Source: Symbioplanes lichenis | Lineage (GTDB): Bacteria > Actinomycetota > Actinomycetes > Mycobacteriales > Micromonosporaceae | Assembly (NCBI RefSeq): GCF_030709675.1 | Contig: NZ_JAUZQD010000014.1 | Coordinates: 62,001-126,000 of the forward strand | Direction of reading: 5' to 3' | DNA length: 64,000 nucleotides | Part shown: piece by piece, positions 1 through 8,159 of the stretch | Layout of the letters: the number at the start of each line of letters is the position of its first letter | Position numbering within the stretch: the first letter of the stretch is position 1 | Translations under genes and position numbers: made by a program | The notes under the pieces: model-generated | Seen by the model: only the letters and a program-made list of their open reading frames with translations | Databases searched by the model: none | Told to the model about the DNA's origin: nothing

Positions 1-1020
1 GACCGCCGGGTCGAGGCGGGCCCAGAGATAGAGGGCGCCGCGCGGCTTGACGACCTCGACGCCCGGGATGGCGGTGAGCTTCTCCCAGGCGTGGTTGCGC
101 TGCTCGTACAGGCGGCCGCCGGGGCGGATCAGGGTCTTGATGCTCTGGTAGCCGCCGAGCGCGGTCTGCACGGCGTGCTGCGCGGGGACGTTCGGGCACA
201 GGCGCATGTTGGCCAGCAGTTGCAGGCCCTCGAGGTACTCCTGGGCCTGGGAGGTGGGACCGCTCACGGCCATCCAGCCCGACCGGAACCCCGCCGCGCG
301 GTACGTCTTCGACAGCCCGCTCATCGTCAGCACGAGCAGATCCGGGGCGAGGGCGGCGGCGCACTCGTGCTGCGCGTCGTCGTACAGGATCTTGTCGTAG
401 ATCTCGTCCGCCAGCACCAGCAGGTTGTGCCGGCGGGCGATCTCGAGCAGCCCGAGCAGCGTCTCCTTCGAGTAGACCGCGCCCGTCGGGTTGTTCGGGT
501 TGATGATGACGATGGCCCGCGTGTTCGGCGTGACCTGCGACGCCACGTGCTCGAGGTCGGGCTCCCACCCGAGCGCCGACTCGCACCGGTAGTGCACCGC
601 CCGCCCCCCGCACAGCGTCACCGCCCCGGTCCAGAGCGGGTAGTCGGGGCTGGGCACGAGCACCTCGTCCCCGGTGTTGAGAAGAGCCTGCAGCGACATG
701 ACGATCAGCTCGGACACCCCGTTGCCGAGGAACACGTCGTCCGGCTGCACATCCTCCACCCCGAGCGTCTGGTAGTACTGCGCCACGGCCACCCGCGCCG
801 AATAGATCCCGCGCGCGTCGCTGTACCCCTCGGCGGCCCCCAGGTTGTGCACCATGTCCGCCACGATCGGCTCCGGCGTCGCCAGCCCCCAGGGCGCCGG
901 GTTGCCGAGGTTGAGCTTCAGGATGCGGTGCCCCGCGTTCTCCAGCTCCTGGGCCCGCCGCAGCACCGGGCCGCGGATGTCGTACCGGACATGCTTGAGC
1001 CTGCTCGCCTGCGTCACCAT
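1..1020 (-). CDS. alaA: Pyridoxal-phosphate alanine aminotransferase (AlaA-like), 3' end cut by window edge
   Basis: Class I/II aminotransferase, which moves an amino group between alanine/glutamate and the 2-oxo acids in the cytoplasm. The 340 visible residues follow E. coli AlaA (about 405 aa) closely from near the N-terminus: YDIRGPVL at the start, LNLGNPAPWG, GNGVSELIV, PSPDYPLWTGAV, IINPNNPTGAVYSKE, ADEIYDKILYDDA, and the PLP-lysine segment GLSKTYRAAGFR followed by LANMRLCPNVPAQHA. The last ~60 residues lie beyond base 1. Start is the ATG at 1018-1020. The gene runs alone and diverges from the small gene at 1093. Family assignment is firm; the exact substrate is inferred from similarity. 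Confidence 0.93.
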   Translation of the reverse strand, partial: MVTQASRLKHVRYDIRGPVLRRAQELENAGHRILKLNLGNPAPWGLATPEPIVADMVHNLGAAEGYSDARGIYSARVAVAQYYQTLGVEDVQPDDVFLGNGVSELIVMSLQALLNTGDEVLVPSPDYPLWTGAVTLCGGRAVHYRCESALGWEPDLEHVASQVTPNTRAIVIINPNNPTGAVYSKETLLGLLEIARRHNLLVLADEIYDKILYDDAQHECAAALAPDLLVLTMSGLSKTYRAAGFRSGWMAVSGPTSQAQEYLEGLQLLANMRLCPNVPAQHAVQTALGGYQSIKTLIRPGGRLYEQRNHAWEKLTAIPGVEVVKPRGALYLWARLDPAV

Positions 1021-1092
1021 CCCCCGAGCCTAACCACGAGATCCACCGGCCACCCGGCCCCTCACCACCCCGATCCGCGCGACAATCGGCGG

Positions 1093-1542
1093 ATGATCAG
1101 CGACGAGATCCGGTTCGACTGCCGGCGGCGGAATGACGGCGGCGTGCTGGAGGTCGTTCCGTGGATCGGCGGCGTGCCGCTCACCGAGCTGATCGACCGG
1201 TTCGAGATCGCGGCCGGGATGCGGCCGGCCGGTGGTGCGTACGGCGGGCTGATTCCGGAATTCTTTCGTTTCGGCCCGATGGGGGAGCATTTCTCCGGCC
1301 GGTCCACCGGCGTGACGGGGCCGAAGACGCCCGTGCTCGGCTGCGAGTGCGGGGAGTGGGGATGCTGGCCGCTCCTGGCCGTTGTCACCGTGAGCGATGA
1401 TCAGGTGAGGTGGGACGCGTTCGAGCAGCCGCACCGAAAAGCGCGTGACTATTCGGGGTTCGGGCCCTTCCGGTTCGACCGCCGCCAATACGACGACGCC
1501 TTGGCGGTTCTGGTGACGACGATCGGTCCTGACGCGGGGTGA
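1093..1542 (+). CDS. Conserved hypothetical protein with CxCxxxGC motif
   Basis: 149-residue soluble protein of unknown function. It has no signal peptide or membrane segment. A cysteine cluster, CECGEWGCW, sits in the middle (about residues 90-98) and could bind a metal or be redox-active; this is inference. The C-terminal half is Arg/Asp/Tyr-rich (FRFDRRQYDDAL). The ATG at 1093 is preferred because longer readings in this frame run into the aminotransferase on the opposite strand. I recognise the type as a common actinobacterial hypothetical but can give no role. Confidence 0.75.
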   Translation: MISDEIRFDCRRRNDGGVLEVVPWIGGVPLTELIDRFEIAAGMRPAGGAYGGLIPEFFRFGPMGEHFSGRSTGVTGPKTPVLGCECGEWGCWPLLAVVTVSDDQVRWDAFEQPHRKARDYSGFGPFRFDRRQYDDALAVLVTTIGPDAG

Positions 1543-1546
1543 CTGG

Positions 1547-2125
1547 TCATGGCCGGTTGCTGCGCTTGATCGGGAGCCAGCTCGTCAGCATCGGCACGAG
1601 GGCGGACACCAGCGGTTCGCCGAAGACGCACAGCGTCTGTTCCCAGGGGTGGCCGAAGGTGCCGGTGCGCATGTCCTCGGTCAGGAAGATGTAGTAGTCG
1701 CCGTTCGGGAAGACCGTCGTGGGCCATTCCCGGTCTGTCTGGCAGGCGAGCAGATGCGGCCGGAGGCGGTAGGTCTGATGCTGCCAGTCGAGCACGACAA
1801 GGCTGGCGTCGGGGTCCAGCACGCGCACCATCGCGGCCAGCGCGAGGCTGTCGACGGCGGTCGCGCCGGCGGCGAACTGCGAGTGGTCGCCGGCGAAGAT
1901 CGGGCCGAGGTCGATGGTCACCGAGGGCCGGGGCTCGTCGATGGCCGGCCACGACCGTATGCCGGGCCGGAAGGCGAACCGCTCGTCGAAGGCGGTCCAG
2001 TACGGGTCGTCGGCGTCCATGGCGATCGGTTCCCAGGCGGGCCGGGTCGCGAGAGCCGGGCCGAGCAGGCGTTCATCGGTTCCATGGACGATGCCGGCCA
2101 GTCGCTCCTGCAGGCCGCGCAGCAC
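1547..2125 (-). CDS. Hypothetical protein, 5' end apparently frame-disrupted
   Basis: 192-residue protein of unknown function from GTG 2125; no membrane segment or recognised domain. The same frame stays open and protein-like upstream to about 2265 (it reads RRLLLATELAFASDTLGWA), which resembles the natural N-terminus of an actinobacterial family, but no ATG, GTG or TTG lies in that stretch before an in-frame TGA. An ATG at 2270 sits one frame off and stops after 11 codons. Either a single-base frameshift (or sequencing error) separates start from body, or translation starts at GTG 2125 or at a CTG (2248). It lies just after the terminator hairpin of the upstream beta-helix gene. Confidence 0.6.
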   Translation of the reverse strand: MLRGLQERLAGIVHGTDERLLGPALATRPAWEPIAMDADDPYWTAFDERFAFRPGIRSWPAIDEPRPSVTIDLGPIFAGDHSQFAAGATAVDSLALAAMVRVLDPDASLVVLDWQHQTYRLRPHLLACQTDREWPTTVFPNGDYYIFLTEDMRTGTFGHPWEQTLCVFGEPLVSALVPMLTSWLPIKRSNRP

Positions 2126-2276
2126 GGTGATCGTGTCGCGGTCGGTGAAGCCGGCGTCGGACTCCCAGTCCCGGGCCCAGCCCAGGGTGTCACTGGCGAA
2201 GGCCAGCTCGGTGGCGAGCAGCAGACGGCGGCAGTCACGACGGGACAGACGGCGCCGGTCGCGTACTCATATAACG

Positions 2277-2314
2277 CCGGCGGCCACCGGTGCGGGTGCA
2301 CCGGTGGCCGCCGG
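2277..2314 (-). terminator. Terminator hairpin after the beta-helix gene
   Basis: A perfect 17-bp inverted repeat (arms 2277-2293 and 2298-2314) with a 4-base loop lies 24 bases beyond the stop of the minus-strand gene ending at 2338. There is no long T-run, which is usual in high-GC actinobacteria. Confidence 0.8.
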
Positions 2315-2337
2315 GTTCAGATCACGAGCGCAGGGCC

Positions 2338-4551
2338 TTACGGGTACGCGACCACGTTGCGGGGAGTGGTGTTGCCGGCCGGGTTGGGGACGGCGCCGCC
2401 GGTGTCGTTGACGACGTTGGCGATGGTGCCGACGTCGCCCAGGGAGACGGTGAGGACGCTGCGGAGCTGGACGCCGGCTCGGTTGGGGACCTCGAAGGCG
2501 CGGTCCACGCGGACGCTGGGGTTGACGTTGAAGTAGGCGTAGGAGCCGCCGCCCCAGAGCTGGTGGTCGGTCACCGAGTCGGCCACCTTGTACGCGGCGT
2601 AGCCGTTGCCGCGCGGGCCGATCCAGGCGGCCTGGTTCGGGACGTCGTACGGCTTCTCGTTCTGGAAGAAGATCGTCTTGCCGCGGTTGCCGTTCCAGAT
2701 GACCTCGTACTTCTGGTAGTGCTCGACGAACAGGCCGGTGGCGAGCACGTCGTCCCCGTTGACCAGGAGGCCGGTGTCGCCGGTGTTGACCGTCCAGCCG
2801 GTGGGGGCGCCGCCGTGGTCGGCCCGCCAGGCCCAGATGTGGTCGACGACGGTGTCGTCGCTGTGCACGGCGAGGGTGGTGGTGGCCTTGCCCTGGACGC
2901 TGCTGCCGATGCGGAAGAAGACGTCCTGCAGGCTGATCGGGTTGGCGGCGTGGTCGGTGTGGACACCGGCCTGGCCGACGCTCATCAGCGTGGGGCTGTT
3001 GGTCGTGCCGGCGTCGAACGTGAGACCGCTGACCTTGACGCCGTCGACGTCGGCGACGTTGAGGGCCTCGACGCCGCCCGACGGGATCAGGGTCGGGAAG
3101 CCGATGCCGGTCACCACCGTGTTGGGGCGGGTCACCCGGATGGTTTCGGAGAGGGTGTAGGTGCCGGGGGTGAAGAAGAGGTTCAGGCCCTGGGCCAGGG
3201 CGGAGTTGATCCGCGCGGCGCTGTCACCGGGCTTGGCGACGTAGAACTCGCGCATCGGGATCGAGGTGCCGGCGGTGTTGGGCCAGCTGGCGCCGGCGGA
3301 GTTGCGGCGCACGGCGGGCACGAAGACGCGGTAGAGGCCGGCGCTGTCGACGTAGAGGTAGGGCTTCTCCCGGGTGACCGGGGTGGTGGCCAGGGTGGTG
3401 TGCGGCGGGTTCGGGAACGCGTTGGCCGGGGCGCCCTGCACGCCGGAGAAGACCATGTTCCAGACGCCGCCCTCCCAGCGCCCGATCCGGCTGTCCCGGG
3501 TGTACCACTGCTGCTGGGAGCCCGAGGAGACGGTGCCGTCAACGACGGAGTCGGCCAGGTAGCCGCCGCTGGAGTAGCCCTGCCCGTTGTCCTGGTTGGA
3601 GGGCGCCAGGGTCAGGTTGCCCTTGATGTGCACGCGGCGCATCGGGGCGGCCTGCGAGACGGCCCACCGGTTGGTGCCGCCCTCGGGGACGATCGAGAGG
3701 TTCTCCATGCTGCGCCAGAAGTTCTGGGTCGCGTTCTTCTCGTCGCCGTAGTTCCAGCCGGAGTCGACGTTGACCGCGCCGTTGATCGTCACGTCGTCGG
3801 GGTTGAGGCCGAGACCGGCGACGGTGGTGTAGAAGCCGACGTTGGCCCACACCCGGCCGTAGGTGCCGGGCTTGAAGAGGAACACGTTGCGCTGGCTGCC
3901 GAACTGCGCGGTCGGGCTGCGCAGCTGCGCGTTGAACGCCGCGTCCACCGCGGACTGGATGGTCGACGCCGGGGTCGACGGGTCGAAGATCCGTACGTTC
4001 GAACCCAGGTCCGGGGTGTCGGACGTGGGCAGGGTCGGCGTGGTCGTCGTGCCGGCGAAGACCTGGAACTCCCACAGCGAGTAGCCGTAGGGGGTGGCCC
4101 GGGTGGTGCCGTTCATCCGCACGTACCGGCCGCTGCCGGTGGCGTTGAGCGTCTGGACGCCGGCCTGGCCCGCGGTCACCGGGGTGATGTTGGTCCAGGT
4201 GGTGCCGTTGGCCGAGGTCTGGATCATGAAGGCCGAGGCGTACGCGGCCTCCCAGTTGAGCACGATCCGGTTGATCGACTGGGTGCTGCCCAGGTCGACC
4301 TGCAGCCACTGGGGGTCGGCGAATGTGCTGGACCAGCGGGTGCCGGTGTCGCCGTCGACCGCGGCGGACGCGGCGTAGGCGGCGCTCTCCACGGATGAGG
4401 CGGTGGCCGTCTTGCCCTGGGACACGGGGATGTCCGCGGCGCTGGCGTTGGTGGCGACCGAGGCGACGGTGAGGCCGAGGGCCGTGGCGAGGACCGTGCT
4501 CAGCACGATCTTCCGGCGGCCGCGCCGGGGTGGCGCGAGGGAGGGAGTCAT
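2338..4551 (-). CDS. Secreted F5/8 type C (CBM32-like) and right-handed beta-helix protein
   Basis: 737-residue exported protein. After a basic N-terminus and hydrophobic stretch (IVLSTVLATALGLTVASVA) there is a signal-cleavage-like SAADIP, then an F5/8 type C/CBM32-like galactose-binding domain (about residues 40-165: WLQVDLGSTQSINRIVL, RYVRMNGT, YSLWEFQVF), a TTTTPTLPT linker, and a ~560-residue right-handed beta-helix region. Homologues are often labelled 'adenylyl cyclase' or 'coagulation factor 5/8', names the sequence does not support; binding or cleavage of a polysaccharide outside the cell is more likely (inference). Start ATG 4551 has AGGCAGGA upstream. It is a paralogue of the protein at 40160-41998, which lacks the F5/8C domain. 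A LacI-type palindrome lies at 4602-4615. Confidence 0.88.
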   Translation of the reverse strand: MTPSLAPPRRGRRKIVLSTVLATALGLTVASVATNASAADIPVSQGKTATASSVESAAYAASAAVDGDTGTRWSSTFADPQWLQVDLGSTQSINRIVLNWEAAYASAFMIQTSANGTTWTNITPVTAGQAGVQTLNATGSGRYVRMNGTTRATPYGYSLWEFQVFAGTTTTPTLPTSDTPDLGSNVRIFDPSTPASTIQSAVDAAFNAQLRSPTAQFGSQRNVFLFKPGTYGRVWANVGFYTTVAGLGLNPDDVTINGAVNVDSGWNYGDEKNATQNFWRSMENLSIVPEGGTNRWAVSQAAPMRRVHIKGNLTLAPSNQDNGQGYSSGGYLADSVVDGTVSSGSQQQWYTRDSRIGRWEGGVWNMVFSGVQGAPANAFPNPPHTTLATTPVTREKPYLYVDSAGLYRVFVPAVRRNSAGASWPNTAGTSIPMREFYVAKPGDSAARINSALAQGLNLFFTPGTYTLSETIRVTRPNTVVTGIGFPTLIPSGGVEALNVADVDGVKVSGLTFDAGTTNSPTLMSVGQAGVHTDHAANPISLQDVFFRIGSSVQGKATTTLAVHSDDTVVDHIWAWRADHGGAPTGWTVNTGDTGLLVNGDDVLATGLFVEHYQKYEVIWNGNRGKTIFFQNEKPYDVPNQAAWIGPRGNGYAAYKVADSVTDHQLWGGGSYAYFNVNPSVRVDRAFEVPNRAGVQLRSVLTVSLGDVGTIANVVNDTGGAVPNPAGNTTPRNVVAYP

Positions 4552-4601
4552 GTTCCTGCCTGTCGGGGGAAGGCGGGCGGGGGACGACCGTACGGAACAG
4601 C

Positions 4602-4615
4602 TGAGAGCGCTCTCT
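4602..4615. promoter_or_regulatory. LacI-family operator-like palindrome
   Basis: TGAGAGCGCTCTCT, a near-perfect 14-bp palindrome centred on AGCGCT, lies about 50 bases upstream of the beta-helix gene start. It has the form of LacI-family operators that control polysaccharide-degradation genes in actinobacteria (CelR/CebR box TGGGAGCGCTCCCA). This suggests sugar-responsive control; the regulator is not in this window. Confidence 0.55.
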
Positions 4616-4761
4616 GGCAATTGTTACTTCGCGGTTGCGGGCCCGTCAATATTTCCGCAACAGCGGGGGCCGAAAGGCCATAGAAAATGACGCTCAAAAA
4701 TACGTTATGCCGCGCGTCATGCCTGGTTGGTCCGGTTCAGCCACGAAAAAGTGCGTGGTGA

Positions 4762-5577
4762 CTACAGCGCCGAAAAGGATTCCACCACGGAGGCCAGGCG
4801 GGCGGCGTCGGGCGAGCCGGGCGCCGCGGAGTAGACGATGACGCGGACGCCGGAGCCGGTAGCCTGGAAGACGTCGCCGTCCAGCCGCATGAGGCCGGCG
4901 ACGGGATGGCTGATCCGCTTGCGCGCGCCCCGGTAGCCGGCCGGCCGGGCGGTGTCCCAGCGCGCGGTGAAGTCCGGGCACTCGGCGTGCAGGGCCTCGA
5001 CCAGCTCGCCGAGCTCGGCGTCGCCGGGGTGGGTGGCACGGACGGCGCGCAGGTCGCCGACGAGGGCGTCGCGGTAGCGCTCACGCTCGGCCGGGTCGAC
5101 CCAGATCGCCTTGGTGTCGGTGGTCATCTCGTACCAGACCTGGTTGCGGGCGCGGCCGGCGAGCGCCATCGGGTCGCCCATGAGCGCGGCCCACGCCGGG
5201 TTCCAGCGCAGCAGCCACCAGTCGGCGGAGTAGGCGGCGGCCGGCCGGTCGGTCGTCCGCGCGAGCAGGCGCTCGACGCTGTCCGGGAGCGAGCGGTCGA
5301 TGGCGGACGACGGCGCCGCGAGCCCGGCCGACTGATAGAGCGCGGCGGCGTCGGCGGCGGTGAGACGCAAGGCGCGGGTGAGGGCGGCGACGACGGCCGG
5401 CGAGGGGTTGGTGGCCCGCCCCTGTTCGAGCTGCACGAGGTAGTCGACGGAGATGCCCGCGAGCGTCGCCAGATCCTCCCGCCGCAGGCCCGGCGACCGC
5501 CGGGGCTTGACCGAGGGCACGGGGGTGCTGCGATCACGCCAGCCCCTCAGGAGCGACGCGAAGCCATGATCCGTCAC
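4762..5577 (-). CDS. XRE-family regulator with MmyB-like ligand-binding domain
   Basis: 271-residue DNA-binding regulator. The N-terminal helix-turn-helix is at about residues 10-75 (LATLAGISVDYLVQLEQGRA), followed by the MmyB-like PAS-type ligand-binding domain common in actinobacteria (YSADWWLLRWNPAWAALMG; WVDPAERERYRDALVGDLR; SHPVAGLMRLDGDVFQ). Start GTG 5577 puts the HTH at the normal distance from the N-terminus; longer readings enter the divergent neighbour. It is divergent from the short-chain dehydrogenase at 5660, a common pairing in which the XRE protein controls the SDR gene. Ligand unknown. Confidence 0.9.
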   Translation of the reverse strand: MTDHGFASLLRGWRDRSTPVPSVKPRRSPGLRREDLATLAGISVDYLVQLEQGRATNPSPAVVAALTRALRLTAADAAALYQSAGLAAPSSAIDRSLPDSVERLLARTTDRPAAAYSADWWLLRWNPAWAALMGDPMALAGRARNQVWYEMTTDTKAIWVDPAERERYRDALVGDLRAVRATHPGDAELGELVEALHAECPDFTARWDTARPAGYRGARKRISHPVAGLMRLDGDVFQATGSGVRVIVYSAAPGSPDAARLASVVESFSAL

Positions 5578-5659
5578 CCGGCCAGTGTGCCTGGTACCCG
5601 CAGTCCTACCGACGGGCGGCATCTTCTCCGCCCCGGGGCCGCGCCCCACGATGAGGATC

Positions 5660-6358
5660 ATGAACGACATCACGATGATCACGGGTGGGAACAAGGGACT
5701 CGGCCGCGAGACGGCGCGCCGGCTGCACGAGGCCGGGCACACGGTGGTGATCGGCGCCCGCGCCCAGGACCGGGGACGCGCCGCTGCGGCCGAGCTGGGC
5801 GTGGCCTTCGTGCCGCTGGACGTCACGGACCAAGAGAGCGTGGCCGCCGCGGCCGCCTTCATCGGCCAGGAGTACGGACGGCTCGACGTGCTGATCAACA
5901 ACGCCGGCATCACCGGGACCTTCGCCCCGGTCGAGCGGACGGTGGCCGCGGACGCCGGCGCTGTGCTCGACACCAACGTGCTCGGCGTCATCCGGGTGAC
6001 GAATGTGTTCGTCCCGTTGCTCGAGCACTCGGACAATGCCCGGATCGTCAATGTGTCGTCGGGCGTCGGCTCGTTCCACGACACCCTCGCGAACGGCTAT
6101 TTCGACTGGCGGGTGGTGCCCCCAATCTATGCGGTCTCCAAGACGGCGCTCACCATGCTCACCCTGAAGTACGCCAACGCGCTCCCGGGCATGCGGGTGA
6201 ACGCGGCGGACCCCGGCTACACCCGCACCGACCTCAACGGCGGGGCCGGCGCGCACGACGTCACCACCGGCTCCGACGAGATCGTGCGGCTGGCCATGAT
6301 CGGGCCGGACGGCCCCACCGGCACCGTGAGCAACAACAACGGAATTCTGGCCTACTGA
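5660..6358 (+). CDS. SDR-family NAD(P)-dependent oxidoreductase
   Basis: 232-residue cytoplasmic short-chain dehydrogenase/reductase with a Rossmann fold. Cofactor motif TGGNKGLG is at about residues 7-14, NNAG at ~82, the catalytic serine in VSSGVG, and the YxxxK motif as YAVSK. Start ATG 5660 is preferred over ATG 5651 because GAGGA lies just upstream of it. The 3' end overlaps the convergent histidine kinase gene by 7 bases. Substrate unknown; it is probably controlled by the divergent XRE regulator. Confidence 0.93.
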   Translation: MNDITMITGGNKGLGRETARRLHEAGHTVVIGARAQDRGRAAAAELGVAFVPLDVTDQESVAAAAAFIGQEYGRLDVLINNAGITGTFAPVERTVAADAGAVLDTNVLGVIRVTNVFVPLLEHSDNARIVNVSSGVGSFHDTLANGYFDWRVVPPIYAVSKTALTMLTLKYANALPGMRVNAADPGYTRTDLNGGAGAHDVTTGSDEIVRLAMIGPDGPTGTVSNNNGILAY

Positions 6359-7932
6359 GCCGCCGTTGCGAAGAGCTCCGGGCCGAACTCGGGCGTCAGG
6401 TCGGTGGCCGGCACGGTGAACCAGAAGACGCTGCCGCCGCCCGGGTTGGGCTCGACGCCGATCTCGCCGCCGTGGGCCGTGATGATGCGGCGGGCGGTGG
6501 CCAGCCCGAGCCCGATGCCGGGGTAGCCCTCGGCGGCCGCGGTGCGGTGGAACGGCCGGAAGACGCGGGCGCGCTCGTCCGCCGGGACGCCGATGCCGCG
6601 GTCGGCGATCTCGACCCGCCACCAGCCCGGGGCGTGCTGCCGGGCACCGACGGTGATCCGGGGCGCGGTGTCGTGGCGGACGTAGCGGGCGGCGTTGTCG
6701 ACGAGCCGGCCGAGCACGTCGGCGAGCAGGTCGGCGTCGGCCAGGACCGTGGGCAGGTCGCCGACGTCGACGGCCGGGCGGTCCGGGTGGGCCAGGGCCA
6801 CCCCGAGGGTGAGCGCGGTGAGGTCGACCGGGACCGGCTTGAGGGCGGCGTCGCCGGCCGAGGAGTACGCCACCAGCTCGTCGACCAGCGTCAGCATGCG
6901 CCTGGTGCTGCCGCCGATGCGGTCGAGGAAGCCGCGGGACGCCTCGTCCAACTGGGCGCCGGCCTCCTCGTGGAGCAGCTCGGTGAAGCCGGCGATGGTG
7001 TGGAGCGGGGCGCGCAGGTGCTCGCTGGCGGCCTTGGTGAAGCCGGCCACTTCGGCGTCGTCGGTCCCGGTGGCAACGGCGGCGGGGGCGCGGCGGGCGG
7101 CCGCGAGCCGGAGCACCGCGCCGGCCAGGAGCAGGCTCACGACGGCGGCGGCGATCAGGGCCAGCGGCGCGGCGAAGGGGAAGGGGGCGAGCGCGGTCGC
7201 GGGGCGGACCTCCGCCTGCCAGGCGTGCCCGGCCAGGGCGACATCGACCGTACGCGTCTCCGCGCCCGACGCCTCGCCGTAGGAGGCGACCCGGTGGGTC
7301 ACACCCCCGGCCGACGTCTCGGTGAGCGTGACCGCCACGTCCGGACTCGGGCCGAGCGACTCGCGCAACAGGTCGCCGGCGCGCACGGCGATGACGACCC
7401 AGCCGCGGAACTCGGTGTCGTGCACCGGGGCGACCAGGTCGATCGCGGACTGCCGGTGGGCCGGGGGCAGGTCGAGGTCGGCGGGGAGCACGTGGGCCGG
7501 CCCGGCGGCCGGGCGCCCGGTGGTGCGGGCGGTCTCCAGGGCGCGGGCCAGGGCCGGCGGCGGGGCCAGCACCGTACGCGGCGGCGGGCTGCTGCCGTCG
7601 AGCGTGTGCTCGGCCAGGATGGCGCCGGTCGGGGAGACGACGACGATCTGGTGCGCGCCCGGGAGCCGGTCGGCGGTGAGCCGCGAGACGGCGGTGGCCA
7701 GGGCGCCCCCGGACGCGGCGGTGACGGCGACGTCGTGCAGCGTGTCGGCGTACCGCTGGGTGGTGGTGTCCAGAGCCCCGCGCACGCCCGCGACGCGCAG
7801 CTCGAGCCGGGCGGTGGCCGCGTCCCGGCCGGCCGCGGTCAGACCGATGGCCGCCGCGGCACCCGCGCCGAGGCCGAGGGTGAGCACGGCCGCGGCGAGG
7901 GCGACGGCACGCTTGCCCGGGGTCTTGGTCAC
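6352..7932 (-). CDS. Membrane sensor histidine kinase with altered H-box
   Basis: 526-residue two-component kinase. There is a first membrane helix at about residues 8-30, an extracytoplasmic sensor of ~200 residues of dCache-like size, a second helix at ~245-270 (PLALIAAAVVSLLLAGAVL), then HisKA and HATPase_c domains. ATPase boxes are intact: N-box LVDNAARY, G1 ADRGIGVP, G2 GIGLGLATARRI. The dimerisation box reads FTKAASEHLRAPL, whereas the family has SHELRTPL, so His and Glu are swapped. GTG 7932 is chosen because the longer ATG 7986 start would put an intergenic dyad inside the gene. It is divergent from the receiver-HEAT-GT2 operon, whose receiver is the likely partner. Confidence 0.9.
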   Translation of the reverse strand: MTKTPGKRAVALAAAVLTLGLGAGAAAAIGLTAAGRDAATARLELRVAGVRGALDTTTQRYADTLHDVAVTAASGGALATAVSRLTADRLPGAHQIVVVSPTGAILAEHTLDGSSPPPRTVLAPPPALARALETARTTGRPAAGPAHVLPADLDLPPAHRQSAIDLVAPVHDTEFRGWVVIAVRAGDLLRESLGPSPDVAVTLTETSAGGVTHRVASYGEASGAETRTVDVALAGHAWQAEVRPATALAPFPFAAPLALIAAAVVSLLLAGAVLRLAAARRAPAAVATGTDDAEVAGFTKAASEHLRAPLHTIAGFTELLHEEAGAQLDEASRGFLDRIGGSTRRMLTLVDELVAYSSAGDAALKPVPVDLTALTLGVALAHPDRPAVDVGDLPTVLADADLLADVLGRLVDNAARYVRHDTAPRITVGARQHAPGWWRVEIADRGIGVPADERARVFRPFHRTAAAEGYPGIGLGLATARRIITAHGGEIGVEPNPGGGSVFWFTVPATDLTPEFGPELFATAAQ

Positions 7933-7972
7933 GCAGCATTGTTCGGACGGTGCCGGGGCGCCGTTACTCAAG

Positions 7973-8132
7973 TTGCAGGAATGCAACCCGCGGCGGCGCC
8001 GGCGAAGCGTTGCGGCAGTGCAACCCGCGGCGGCGCCGGCGAAGCGTTGCGGCAGTGCAACCCGCGCGGCGCCGGAGAGGCGTTGCGGCAGTGCAAGTCG
8101 CGCGGCGCCGGAGAGGCGTTGCGGCAGTGCAA
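7973..8132. repeat. Five regularly spaced dyads (operator-like array) between histidine kinase and receiver genes
   Basis: TTGC-N6-GCAA dyads lie at 7973-7986, 8010-8023, 8047-8060, 8083-8096 and 8119-8132, with start-to-start distances of 37, 37, 36 and 36. The last four are identical, TTGCGGCAGTGCAA; the first is TTGCAGGAATGCAA. Between them lies a conserved GC-rich filler (CGGCGCCGG core). The whole array occupies the divergent intergenic region, as expected for cooperative binding of a dimeric regulator. It is not CRISPR: there are no distinct spacers. Confidence 0.85.
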
Positions 8133-8159
8133 GTCGCGCAAAACGGATATGTTGGGCGG

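Noticed and set aside
2290..4398. 702-residue open frame opposite the beta-helix gene
   Set aside because: Its composition is Val/Asp/Gly/Arg low-complexity typical of the antisense of a GC-rich gene; the minus strand has signal peptide, domains, ribosome site and terminator.
7973..8132. CRISPR array
   Set aside because: The 36-37-base period is CRISPR-like, but there are no unique spacers; the whole unit repeats and no cas genes are present.
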